A stretch of DNA of 11,352 nt from an uncultured Acetatifactor sp. (lineage in GTDB: Bacteria; Bacillota; Clostridia; Lachnospirales; Lachnospiraceae). The stretch is taken from positions 1 through 11,352 of the forward strand of contig CAJUSI010000014.1 in assembly GCA_910589035.1 (NCBI GenBank), given 5' to 3'. A program made the translations under genes and the position numbers. Below are positions 1 to 6,183 of the stretch, one piece after another. Positions within the stretch are counted from its first letter, which is position 1. Each line of letters starts with the position of its first letter. Under the pieces are notes generated by a model, which was not told the origin of the DNA, searched no databases, and was given only the letters and a program-made list of their open reading frames with translations.

Positions 1-120
1 CTATGAATGAAAGGGGTTTACTGTGAGCCTCCGGCGGATGTGCAGAAAACGGGAAAGGAAGATGTCACTTCGTGACCCCGTTTTCGCACAGTTCAGCGCC
101 GGAGCGCTGAACTTTCATAG
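1..120. repeat. Strongly folded 120-bp intergenic element, possibly a dispersed repeat
   Basis: The stretch is bounded by the 7-bp inverted repeat CTATGAA (1-7) and TTCATAG (114-120). Inside it lies a 14-bp stem, 39-53 with 77-90, interrupted only by bulged A44. That stem is capped by a small hairpin, GTCAC (64-68) with GTGAC (72-76). Next comes a perfect 9-bp hairpin, GTTCAGCGC (91-99) with GCGCTGAAC (104-112). CTCCGGCG (29-36) is also complementary to 97-104, which overlaps that hairpin, so two folds compete. No gene is visible. Short terminal inverted repeats around internal palindromes suggest a mobile non-autonomous repeat or a structured RNA. The left edge may be cut by the window. The structure is read directly; the class is inference. 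Confidence 0.6.
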
Positions 121-429
121 TAATTCCGGAAAACAGCGCTGCTTTTCTGCATATCTGACAAAGAATGAATATTATGTCAGGAAATGAATATAGAATCTGC
201 TTCCCTCAAATGATAAACTGAATATGAACAGGAAGGAAATTTGCGAATACAGTTCGTAAGGAATTGTCTGCAAATAACTGATGTGGGTTTATAGCCGTTT
301 TTCTTGTATTTCCGGGCATTTTCCTAAACAAGCCGCATCATTTGTTTTCCGATAGTTCATGAACAAAACTCAGTAAGAAAAAATCATTTTACAAAGGTAC
401 GGACAGGTTGGCAAAAAGGAGGTAGATTT
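121..429 (+). other. Upstream region of the binding-protein gene, no gene seen
   Basis: This AT-rich leader holds no convincing coding region. Visible pieces are a direct repeat AATGAATAT (164-172 and 183-191), an inverted repeat ATTTGC (239-244) with GCAAAT (270-275), a palindrome at 355-364, and the ribosome binding site AAGGAGG (416-422) of the next gene. I could not place a consensus -35/-10 pair, although the operon promoter should lie here. Confidence 0.5.
355..364. promoter_or_regulatory. Candidate operator palindrome upstream of the transport operon
   Basis: GTTCATGAAC is a perfect 10-bp palindrome ending 65 bases before the start codon. It overlaps a second inverted repeat, TTTGTT (341-346) with AACAAA (362-367). 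The position suits a repressor or activator site, but no cognate regulator is encoded in the window and a 10-bp palindrome can arise by chance. Confidence 0.25.
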
Positions 430-2154
430 ATGAAAAGAAAAAGTGCTGCGTTGACTTTAGCTGCAATTCTGGTATTTTCCGCTTGCCTGAGCGGCTGCGG
501 AAACGGGGGAGATTCCGGCAGCTCCCAGGGAACCGGCGAGTCCGGAAGCCAGGGGGAGAGCTCCCAGGGATCAGGCGAACAATCCCGGGCGCCGGAGGAA
601 AATGCGGATCCCCTGGGAAAATATGACCAGGAAGTGAAGGTTACCTTTTTTGGGGCGAAGAATGACTCCATCAAGTTTAATGAGGGAGAGGATTATTATA
701 ACAATATCTGGACTCAGCATTATAAGGAAGCGCTGAATGTGAATACGGAATATCTCTGGCTGGTGGACGCTTCCCAGTATGCGCAGCAGGTGGCCATGGC
801 GGTGACCACCAAGGAGCTGGCGGATATTATGGTATTCACTGTGGGAGATAAGAATATGCAGACCCTCTATGAGAACGATCAGCTCCAGGATCTTTCGGAG
901 GTTTATGAGAAATATGCCAGCGACCTGACCAAATCCATCCTCAGCTATGACGGAGGGGTAGGGCTCTCCAGCTGCTTTGACGGGGATGTGATGTACGCCA
1001 TTCCGGGAACCAATCCCTCCACGGACAGCGCCAACATGCTCTGGATCAGGAAGGACTGGCTGGACAAATCCGGCAAGGCGTTCCCCACCACCATGGAGGA
1101 ACTGAAGGAGCTGGCGAAAATTTTCGTGGAAGAGGATTATGACGGAGCCGGAGCTTACGGTGTCGCCATTTACAACGAAATCCTGAAGAACGGACAGATC
1201 GGCTCTCTTGCAGGGTACTTTAACGGCTTCTATTCCTACCCCCAGCAGTGGGTGAAGGGCTCCGACGGCAAGCTTACATACGGCGGTGTAAGCGATACCA
1301 CCAGGGAAGCGCTCTCCATGCTGGCGGATATGTACCAGGAGGGACTGCTGGACGAGGAATTCACGGTGAAGGACGGCAACGCCGTGGCGGCGGATCTTAC
1401 CAGCGGCAAAGTGGGGATTACCTTCGGACCCCAGTGGCTGCCTGTATGGCCCCTGAATCAGGGCGTGGGCACCGTGGAAACCTACGACTGGGTATCGGGC
1501 GCGCTGCCTACCTCGGACGGAAATTACTGCAAGCCCATCGTCCCCATCGGCGTACAGAATTACTATGTGGTGAGAAAAGGATATGAGCATCCCGAAGTAT
1601 TGATCAAGATGCTGAACCTCTTTGTAGAGGACGCTTTCGGCAGCGGCGATATTTCTTACTTCGTGACGACGGACAGATATCAGGAGCCCTTCAAGCTGGC
1701 TAAGGTCGCGGTGTCCCAGCCGGATAAGAATATCCAGATCTGGAAGGCAATCAATGCGGCCATGAACGGGGACGAATCCCTGATTGCGGAAAATGCGGAG
1801 GCGGAGCAGAACTACCTGTCCATTCAGCAGTGGCTGGACAACCCGGTACAGGAGAACAACCAGGGATGGGGATACAATACCATCTTCGGAATCGGCGGTT
1901 CCATCGGCGTGCTGAACGATTACGAGGAGAAGGGGGCTCTGATCATCAACGAATTCTACGGGCCGTCCACGGAAACCATGGGAACCAAGATGGCGACCCT
2001 GGAGAAGATGCAGCTGGAAACCTATACCGCAATTATCACGGGAGAAGAGGATATCTCTGCCTTTGATAACTTTGTGAGCCAGTGGTTCAACCTGGGCGGA
2101 CAGGATATTACGGACGAAGTGAACGCATGGTATGATTCCGTACATTCCAACTGA
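430..2154 (+). CDS. ABC transporter extracellular solute-binding lipoprotein (LplA/YtcQ-like)
   Basis: This is a 574-residue surface lipoprotein that should capture an oligosaccharide and deliver it to the two permeases downstream. Residues 1-22 form a lipoprotein signal peptide: a KRK n-region, a hydrophobic core and the lipobox LSGC, with Cys23 as the lipidation site. A Ser/Gly/Glu/Gln-rich spacer (about 24-60) tethers the folded domain, which starts near residue 66 (EVKVTFFG). The segment YAIPGT followed by LWIRKDWLDK (from residue 204) is typical of family-1 sugar-binding proteins, and the length suits the large LplA-type group. AAGGAGG at 416-422 lies 7 bases before the ATG and fixes the start. 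Downstream LplB/LplC-type permeases support a polysaccharide or oligosaccharide ligand. Fucosylated glycans are inferred from the neighbouring GH29; the sequence does not show the ligand directly. Confidence 0.93.
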   Translation: MKRKSAALTLAAILVFSACLSGCGNGGDSGSSQGTGESGSQGESSQGSGEQSRAPEENADPLGKYDQEVKVTFFGAKNDSIKFNEGEDYYNNIWTQHYKEALNVNTEYLWLVDASQYAQQVAMAVTTKELADIMVFTVGDKNMQTLYENDQLQDLSEVYEKYASDLTKSILSYDGGVGLSSCFDGDVMYAIPGTNPSTDSANMLWIRKDWLDKSGKAFPTTMEELKELAKIFVEEDYDGAGAYGVAIYNEILKNGQIGSLAGYFNGFYSYPQQWVKGSDGKLTYGGVSDTTREALSMLADMYQEGLLDEEFTVKDGNAVAADLTSGKVGITFGPQWLPVWPLNQGVGTVETYDWVSGALPTSDGNYCKPIVPIGVQNYYVVRKGYEHPEVLIKMLNLFVEDAFGSGDISYFVTTDRYQEPFKLAKVAVSQPDKNIQIWKAINAAMNGDESLIAENAEAEQNYLSIQQWLDNPVQENNQGWGYNTIFGIGGSIGVLNDYEEKGALIINEFYGPSTETMGTKMATLEKMQLETYTAIITGEEDISAFDNFVSQWFNLGGQDITDEVNAWYDSVHSN

Positions 2155-2158
2155 TGTA

Positions 2159-2319
2159 GCAGGAAGACCCAGAATGCAGGAAGAATTCCAAATGCGGGAA
2201 AACCCCAAATGCAGGAAGAATTCTAAATGCGGGAAGACCCCAAATGCAGGAAGAATTCTAAATGCGGGAAGACTCCCAAATGCAGGAAGGCCATCAAATG
2301 CGGAAGGAATTCCTCAAAT
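2159..2319 (+). repeat. Purine-rich 17-18 bp tandem repeat array between binding protein and permease
   Basis: Nine imperfect copies of a GC(A/G)GGAAGA...AAAT unit begin at about 2159, 2176, 2194, 2211, 2229, 2246, 2264, 2282 and 2300. GCAGG and GCGGG forms alternate, so the higher-order period is about 35 bp. Copies four and six are identical. A degenerate tail (CAGGGTAAG, CAGGGATAAG) runs to about 2348. The array starts 4 bases after the stop codon. Neither 17 nor 35 is a multiple of three, so conserved coding is unlikely. It probably arose by slippage; a role as spacer RNA is possible but unproven. Confidence 0.85.
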
Positions 2320-2400
2320 TCAGGGTAAGTCTCCCAATCAGGGATAAGACAGAAACAAATACCGAAACAGGCATAAAGGATTAACGATTTTATTTCAGAA

Positions 2401-2459
2401 GGCTGCCCGGCATGACAGACTTAGCTTTGACAAAGTGAAAGCAATGCCGGGGGCCTTTT
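2401..2459 (+). terminator. Intercistronic terminator-like hairpin downstream of the binding protein
   Basis: CCCGGCAT (2406-2413) pairs perfectly with ATGCCGGG (2444-2451). The stem is extended by GGC (2401-2403) with GCC (2453-2455) across a small internal loop, and a TTTT run (2456-2459) follows. The loop holds an inner CTTT/AAAG hairpin near 2425-2435. It lies between the binding-protein and permease genes, where partial termination or 3'-end protection commonly keeps binding protein in excess. Downstream genes still appear co-oriented, so read-through or a separate promoter is needed. Confidence 0.55.
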
Positions 2460-2475
2460 CCTATACCGTTTCCTG

Positions 2476-2497
2476 CTTTGCAGAAGGCGCTGCAAAG
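2476..2497 (+). other. Perfect 8-bp hairpin in the permease leader
   Basis: CTTTGCAG (2476-2483) pairs with CTGCAAAG (2490-2497) around a 6-base loop. No U-run follows, so it is not an intrinsic terminator. It sits in the 485-base gap between the binding protein and the first permease. The rest of that gap (2500-2639) shows no gene, only the ribosome binding site GAGGGAG at 2626-2632. Confidence 0.4.
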
Positions 2498-2639
2498 AAG
2501 CCTTTCGGTTCAGCGGAGAGGCAATGCCGGGAGGCAGGCTTCGGAGAGCGGTATGCGTGGAGAAGATGCGCTCAGGGTAAGAAGAGGAAGACTTCTGCAG
2601 GTTTGAGACCGTATTATATATAGAAGAGGGAGTGATGCA

Positions 2640-3632
2640 ATGAGTAATGCCATCAGAGAATTGCGAAAGCAGAGCAAAGAGAACGAAAAGCGAATGCGGC
2701 GGGAAATGAAGCTCCGTCCTATGAATAAAAAATCAGCCGCCACCATTTTGAAGCAGGAATGGCCCTATCATCTGATGCTTCTGGTGCCGGTGGTTCTGGT
2801 ACTGATCTTCAGCTACATTCCCATGGCTGGAATTATCATCGCCTTTGAGGAGTTTGATTCGTTTAAAGGCATGTTCGGTTCCAAATGGGTGGGGCTGAAG
2901 AATTATCAATACATTCTGATGCTGCCCGATACCATGCAGATTTTATACAATACAATCTATATTGCCGTCTGGAAGATACTGTTCAACCTGATCGTGCCGA
3001 TTACGGTGGCGCTTCTGCTGAACGAGCTCAGGAACAGGAAATTCGTCCGCAGCGTGCAGACCATCATTTATCTGCCCCATTTCATTTCCTGGGTCATTCT
3101 GGCAGGGGTATTTATCGACATCCTAAGTCCTTCCAATGGAATCGTGAACCGGCTTCTGAATATGGTGGGGATCGACAGCGTCTTTTTCCTGGGAGATAAT
3201 AAATGGTTCCCGGGAACCATGATCGCCACGGATGTATGGAAGAGCTTCGGCTATGGAACAATCGTATACCTGGCGGCGCTGACGGGAATCAACCCCGAGC
3301 TATACGAGGCGGCCCGCATCGACGGCGCCAACCGCTGGCGGCAGACCTGGCATGTGACATTGCCGGGGATGATTCCCATTATTGTCCTGATGACCACCCT
3401 AAGCCTTGGAAATGTGCTGAATGCGGGCTTTGACCAGATTTACAACCTGCTCTCCCCCACCGTATACAAATCGGGCGATATCATAGATACTTTTGTATAC
3501 CGTATGGGAATGATCGAACAACAGTACAGTATTTCCACGGCTGTCAGTACCTTTAAATCCCTGGTATCTTTTGGGCTGATCAGCCTGTCGTATTTCCTGG
3601 CGGACAGATTCGCGGGATATCGTATATTCTGA
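2640..3632 (+). CDS. ABC transporter permease, LplB-type
   Basis: A 330-residue inner-membrane subunit of a polysaccharide-type ABC importer. An unusually long, highly charged N-terminal tail (about 1-40) precedes the first membrane span (about 44-66), and further spans follow. The cytoplasmic coupling loop carries the EAA signature YEAARIDGANRW (222-233) followed by LPG, which contacts the ATPase. The later segment GFDQIYNLL (263-271) and the IDTFVYRMG region (282-290) are characteristic of LplB-like permeases. GAGGGAG at 2626-2632 lies 7 bases before the ATG. The next permease begins 12 bases after this stop, so the two are certainly co-transcribed and should form a heterodimer. No ATPase gene lies nearby; such systems commonly use a shared MsmX-type ATPase encoded elsewhere, which is family knowledge, not seen here. 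Confidence 0.94.
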   Translation: MSNAIRELRKQSKENEKRMRREMKLRPMNKKSAATILKQEWPYHLMLLVPVVLVLIFSYIPMAGIIIAFEEFDSFKGMFGSKWVGLKNYQYILMLPDTMQILYNTIYIAVWKILFNLIVPITVALLLNELRNRKFVRSVQTIIYLPHFISWVILAGVFIDILSPSNGIVNRLLNMVGIDSVFFLGDNKWFPGTMIATDVWKSFGYGTIVYLAALTGINPELYEAARIDGANRWRQTWHVTLPGMIPIIVLMTTLSLGNVLNAGFDQIYNLLSPTVYKSGDIIDTFVYRMGMIEQQYSISTAVSTFKSLVSFGLISLSYFLADRFAGYRIF

Positions 3633-3644
3633 GGAGGGGCGGAT

Positions 3645-4532
3645 ATGAAGATCAGAAAATCCAAATCGAGAAAAGTGTTCCTGTTCCTTGACTATACGAT
3701 ACTCACCATTCTGGGACTGACCTGCCTGCTTCCCCTGATACATATTCTGGCCATGTCTCTCTCCTCCAGCGGCGCGGTGACCAGGGGAGAGGTAGGATTC
3801 TGGCCGGTGGATTTTACCCTTCAGTCGTATAAATATGTGCTGAATAAAAAAGAATTCTGGACCGCGTCCCTGATATCCGTGGAGAGAGTGGCGCTGGGGG
3901 TGGCGGTGAATATGATACTGACCGTACTGGCGGCTTATCCCCTGTCCAGGGAAAAATGGGAATTCCATGGCCGCAGCTTTTATACCTGGTTCTTCGTGAT
4001 TACCATGCTCTTTTCCGGAGGGTTGATCCCTACTTATCTGGTGGTCTTTAACACGGGCCTGATCAACTCCATCTGGTCCCTGATTCTGCCGGGCGCAGTG
4101 CCGATATACAATGTGATTCTGATGATGAATTTCTTCCGCTCCACACCGAAAGCTCTGGAGGAGGCAGCCAGAATGGACGGCGCAGGGCAGTTTAAGGTGC
4201 TTTGGAATATTTACATTCCCCTGGCAAAGCCTTCCCTGGCCACGGTGCTGCTTTTTTCCTTCGTGGGGCATTGGAACGACTGGTTTTCCGGATTGCTGTA
4301 CATGCAGAAGACGGAGAATTATCCCCTGCAGAGCTATCTGCGCACCATTATCATCCAGCAGAGCCTGATGAGCCAGAACAATGCGGTGGATTTGAAGGAG
4401 CTGGCCAATATTTCCGACCGGACTAAAAACGCGGCCCAGATTTTCATCGCCATGATTCCGATTCTGATTATCTATCCCCTGCTGCAGAAGCATTTTGCAA
4501 AGGGAATTATTATGGGCAGCGTGAAGGAGTAG
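3645..4532 (+). CDS. ABC transporter permease, LplC/YtcP-type (carbohydrate ABC permease)
   Basis: A 295-residue second permease subunit and partner of the preceding gene. A basic N-terminus is followed by a first membrane span at about 11-37, and hydrophobic segments run to the C-terminus. The EAA coupling-loop motif is EEAARMDGAGQF (172-183), followed by IPLAKP. The C-terminal FAKGIIMGSVKE ending is typical of this subfamily. GGAGGGG lies just upstream of the ATG, which starts 12 bases after the previous stop and indicates tight translational linkage. Together with the binding lipoprotein it makes an importer for a large oligosaccharide. Membrane topology was read by eye only. Confidence 0.94.
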   Translation: MKIRKSKSRKVFLFLDYTILTILGLTCLLPLIHILAMSLSSSGAVTRGEVGFWPVDFTLQSYKYVLNKKEFWTASLISVERVALGVAVNMILTVLAAYPLSREKWEFHGRSFYTWFFVITMLFSGGLIPTYLVVFNTGLINSIWSLILPGAVPIYNVILMMNFFRSTPKALEEAARMDGAGQFKVLWNIYIPLAKPSLATVLLFSFVGHWNDWFSGLLYMQKTENYPLQSYLRTIIIQQSLMSQNNAVDLKELANISDRTKNAAQIFIAMIPILIIYPLLQKHFAKGIIMGSVKE

Positions 4533-4539
4533 GGATTTT

Positions 4540-4561
4540 CCGGGCGCAGAAATCTGCCCGG
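4540..4561 (+). other. Hairpin immediately after the second permease
   Basis: CCGGG (4540-4544) plus CAGA (4547-4550) pair with TCTG (4553-4556) plus CCCGG (4557-4561), with a two-base bulge and an AA loop. It starts 8 bases after the stop codon. No U-tract follows, so it is more likely a 3'-end-stabilising or processing stem than an intrinsic terminator. The two-base loop is too tight, so the innermost pair probably opens. Confidence 0.4.
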
Positions 4562-4573
4562 GCGGGAAGCCGC

Positions 4574-4688
4574 CGGAGATAAGAATAAGCTCCGGACAGA
4601 AAGCCGCCGGAAATAGAAATATATCCAGGGAAAGGAGCCGTCGGAGATAAGAATAAGCTCCGGGCAGAAAACCACCAGAAATGGAAAT
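4574..4688 (+). repeat. 47-bp imperfect direct repeat, two copies 68 bp apart
   Basis: Copies at 4574-4620 and 4642-4688 match at 42 of 47 positions, and all five differences are A/G transitions. Each copy contains a small inverted repeat, CGGAG with CTCCG, around ATAAGAATAAG. The spacers between copies are also partly alike (GGGAAGCCGC and AAAGGAGCCGT). No coding function is visible. It looks like a local tandem duplication in the 540-base gap between permease and glycosidase. Confidence 0.8.
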
Positions 4689-4726
4689 GTTTCGATAGAA
4701 GGGATTTGGCTAACCAGACAAGACCA

Positions 4727-4758
4727 GGATATTAAATTTTCGAAAAAAATATCCTTTT
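4727..4758 (+). terminator. Candidate weak AT-rich terminator after the permease gene
   Basis: GGATATT (4727-4733) pairs with AATATCC (4748-4754). Inside, TTTT can pair with AAAA around CG. A TTTT run (4755-4758) follows directly. The stem is AT-rich and therefore weak. It lies just before a promoter-like extended -10 element, which fits the end of one transcript and the start of another. Confidence 0.4.
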
Positions 4759-4769
4759 GGCAGAAAATA

Positions 4770-4778
4770 TGGTAGAAT
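4770..4778 (+). promoter_or_regulatory. Extended -10 promoter element
   Basis: TGGTAGAAT fits the TGN-TATAAT extended -10 pattern with one mismatch in the hexamer. No good -35 lies at normal spacing, as often tolerated with an extended -10. Predicted transcription start is near 4785, ahead of the structured stretch 4785-4952 and of the glycosidase gene. Confidence 0.4.
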
Positions 4779-4784
4779 GCAAAA

Positions 4785-4952
4785 CATAGGATTTGTGGAG
4801 TGCTCAGCCGCTGATCCGCAGGATGCCCCAAATAACTTATCAGGTTTCCGCAGCTTTTGCAGGATCTACAGTGCCTCGCACGAATAGAAGCGGATAAGCT
4901 GTTTCTGCGCGGCTTCTGGGATAATTCGAAGAAAGCCGGCTGAGCATTGCAT
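4785..4952 (+). ncRNA. Candidate structured RNA (or MITE-like element), class unknown
   Basis: A perfect 10-bp inverted repeat, TGCTCAGCCG (4801-4810) and CGGCTGAGCA (4937-4946), closes about 126 bases. It can be extended outward to about 4795/4952 with wobble pairs and one mismatch. Inside are hairpins GTGC/GCAC (4871-4881) and AGAAGC/GCTTCT (4886-4917), plus several competing arms: ATCCGC (4814-4819) with 4890-4895, CTTATC (4836-4841) with 4893-4898, and CAGCTT (4851-4856) with 4896-4901. The region has no gene. Size and long closing stem resemble a 6S-type RNA or a leader RNA, but I recognise no diagnostic motif. A small transposon with terminal inverted repeats is the main alternative; no target-site duplication is evident. 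Bases 4953-5059 show only a weak AATCAT/ATGATT hairpin (4955-4974). Confidence 0.3.
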
Positions 4953-5072
4953 AGAATCATCTGAAAATATGATTTATACTGCTTAACGGTTTCAATCGCA
5001 GGATTGTATCAGGCAGCATTCAGCGTTATGCAGTATAACCCAAAGAGAATGCACTTCATAAGGAGGAAAAGG

Positions 5073-6059
5073 ATGGGCGATACGAAAATTACACAGAAGG
5101 AATTGCAGGAAGTTTATGAGGAAATGAAGACTCCCGTAAAGCACGGCATGGTTCTGTGGGAGGAGGGGGCCTGCATCGACTGCCCCAATGTATTCAGAGA
5201 AAGCGACGGGAGATTTGCCATGGTATATGCCAGGTTTGTGGAGGCTGATCAGAAGGCGGGTTATGAGACCTGGATTGCCCATTCCACGGATCTGCTCCAC
5301 TGGGAGCCAACGGGAAGGCTTCTGTCTCAGAAGGAAGCCGGCTGGGACTGCCTGCAGGCGGACGGCAGCGTATGTCTGCTGGATACGGACTGGGAGGGAG
5401 ATCATTCGGTTCATACTCACGACGGGAAATATTGGCTCAGCTATATCGGGGGATGCCTTCCGGGGTACGAGCCGGATCCCCTGAGAATGGGGATGGCCTG
5501 GGGTGAGGCGATTACGCCGGGAAGCTTTACCAGGCTGCCGGATCCCATTCTGTCCAACGAGGATGAGGATGTCCGACCCTTTGAGACCACCACTCTCTAT
5601 AAGAGCAATGTGGTGTACGACAGGGAAGAGACTTTGGGGTATCCCTATGTGATGTATTATAACGCCAAGGCAGGGCGTTTCGGCATCGAGAAGATCGGCA
5701 TGGCTGTCAGCAGGGATATGGTGAACTGGAAGAGATACGGGGAGGACGCCGTAGTTGCCAACGGGATAGAGGAGCGCTGGAATATTGCGGGTGATCCCCA
5801 GGTTCTCCGGTACCGGGATCTGTGGGTGATGCATTATTTTGTGGCAAAGGACGGGATGGCTTACGATACCTTCGCCTGTTCCAGAGACATGGTGCACTGG
5901 ACCAAATGGGAGGGAGAACCCCTGGTGAAACCTTCGGAGGATTATGACAAAACCTTTGCCCACAAGCCCTATGTGCTGAAGCATGACGGCGTGGTATACC
6001 ATTTCTATTGTGCGGTAGGCGATATGGGCAGAGGAATCGCGGTGGCCGCGAGCCGGTAA
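5073..6059 (+). CDS. Five-bladed beta-propeller glycosidase-like protein (GH43/GH32/GH117/GH130-type fold)
   Basis: A 328-residue protein with repeated propeller-blade motifs of the form 'Ahs.Dl.hW' and 'avSrDmvnWkry', plus sugar-active blade starts such as DCPNVF and GDPQV. These are typical of clan GH-F/GH-J-like glycosidases. Asp36 (IDCPNVF) sits where such enzymes carry the general base. Glu171 and Asp241 are candidate further active-site acids, but this assignment is by eye. There is no signal peptide, so it should act in the cytoplasm. ATG 5073 is chosen over an upstream TTG at 5004 because AAGGAGG (5060-5066) lies 6 bases before it. It lies between an oligosaccharide importer and an alpha-L-fucosidase and probably removes another sugar from the same imported glycan. 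Exact family and substrate are not resolved; GH43 is the nearest label, and a GH130-like phosphorylase is possible. Confidence 0.75.
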   Translation: MGDTKITQKELQEVYEEMKTPVKHGMVLWEEGACIDCPNVFRESDGRFAMVYARFVEADQKAGYETWIAHSTDLLHWEPTGRLLSQKEAGWDCLQADGSVCLLDTDWEGDHSVHTHDGKYWLSYIGGCLPGYEPDPLRMGMAWGEAITPGSFTRLPDPILSNEDEDVRPFETTTLYKSNVVYDREETLGYPYVMYYNAKAGRFGIEKIGMAVSRDMVNWKRYGEDAVVANGIEERWNIAGDPQVLRYRDLWVMHYFVAKDGMAYDTFACSRDMVHWTKWEGEPLVKPSEDYDKTFAHKPYVLKHDGVVYHFYCAVGDMGRGIAVAASR

Positions 6060-6183
6060 GCCGCCGGCGGAGACGAGCGGGCCAGAAGCGCCTGAAGGAG
6101 AGAAAAGCCCGGCAAGGACGAGCGGAACGGGTAAGAACGAACGGGATTCGCAAACAGGAGCGCGGGAAAAGGAGGAGATTATA
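6060..6183 (+). other. Purine-rich intercistronic spacer with short GACGAGCGG repeats
   Basis: The spacer contains GACGAGCGG twice (near 6072 and 6118) and a variant GAACGAACGGG near 6138. A CCGCC/GGCGG palindrome follows the stop codon, and the fucosidase ribosome binding site (AAAGGAGG) is at the end. No terminator or promoter is evident, which supports co-transcription of the two glycosidase genes. Confidence 0.45.

Noticed and set aside
571..2208. Minus-strand open frame of 545 codons opposite the binding-protein gene
   Set aside because: It is the complement of a clear lipoprotein gene, has no recognisable domain and no ribosome binding site, and arises from the codon bias of the true gene.
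2132..2347. Short + frame reading through the tandem repeats (Asn-Ala-Gly-Arg-like repeats)
   Set aside because: It begins inside the binding-protein gene without a ribosome binding site, and the 17/18-bp unit alternation shifts frame, so repeated peptide units are not conserved.
2159..2348. CRISPR array
   Set aside because: The 17-18 bp units are contiguous and degenerate with no unique spacers between repeats.
2435..2623. 62-codon + frame in the permease leader
   Set aside because: It starts inside the terminator-like hairpin, lacks a ribosome binding site and has no recognisable features.
3399..4493. Minus-strand open frame of 364 codons opposite the permeases
   Set aside because: His/Gln/Arg-rich shadow of two membrane proteins with conserved EAA loops.
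5004..5072. TTG-initiated N-terminal extension of the beta-propeller protein
   Set aside because: A strong AAGGAGG sits directly before ATG 5073; the extra 23 residues have no ribosome binding site of their own.
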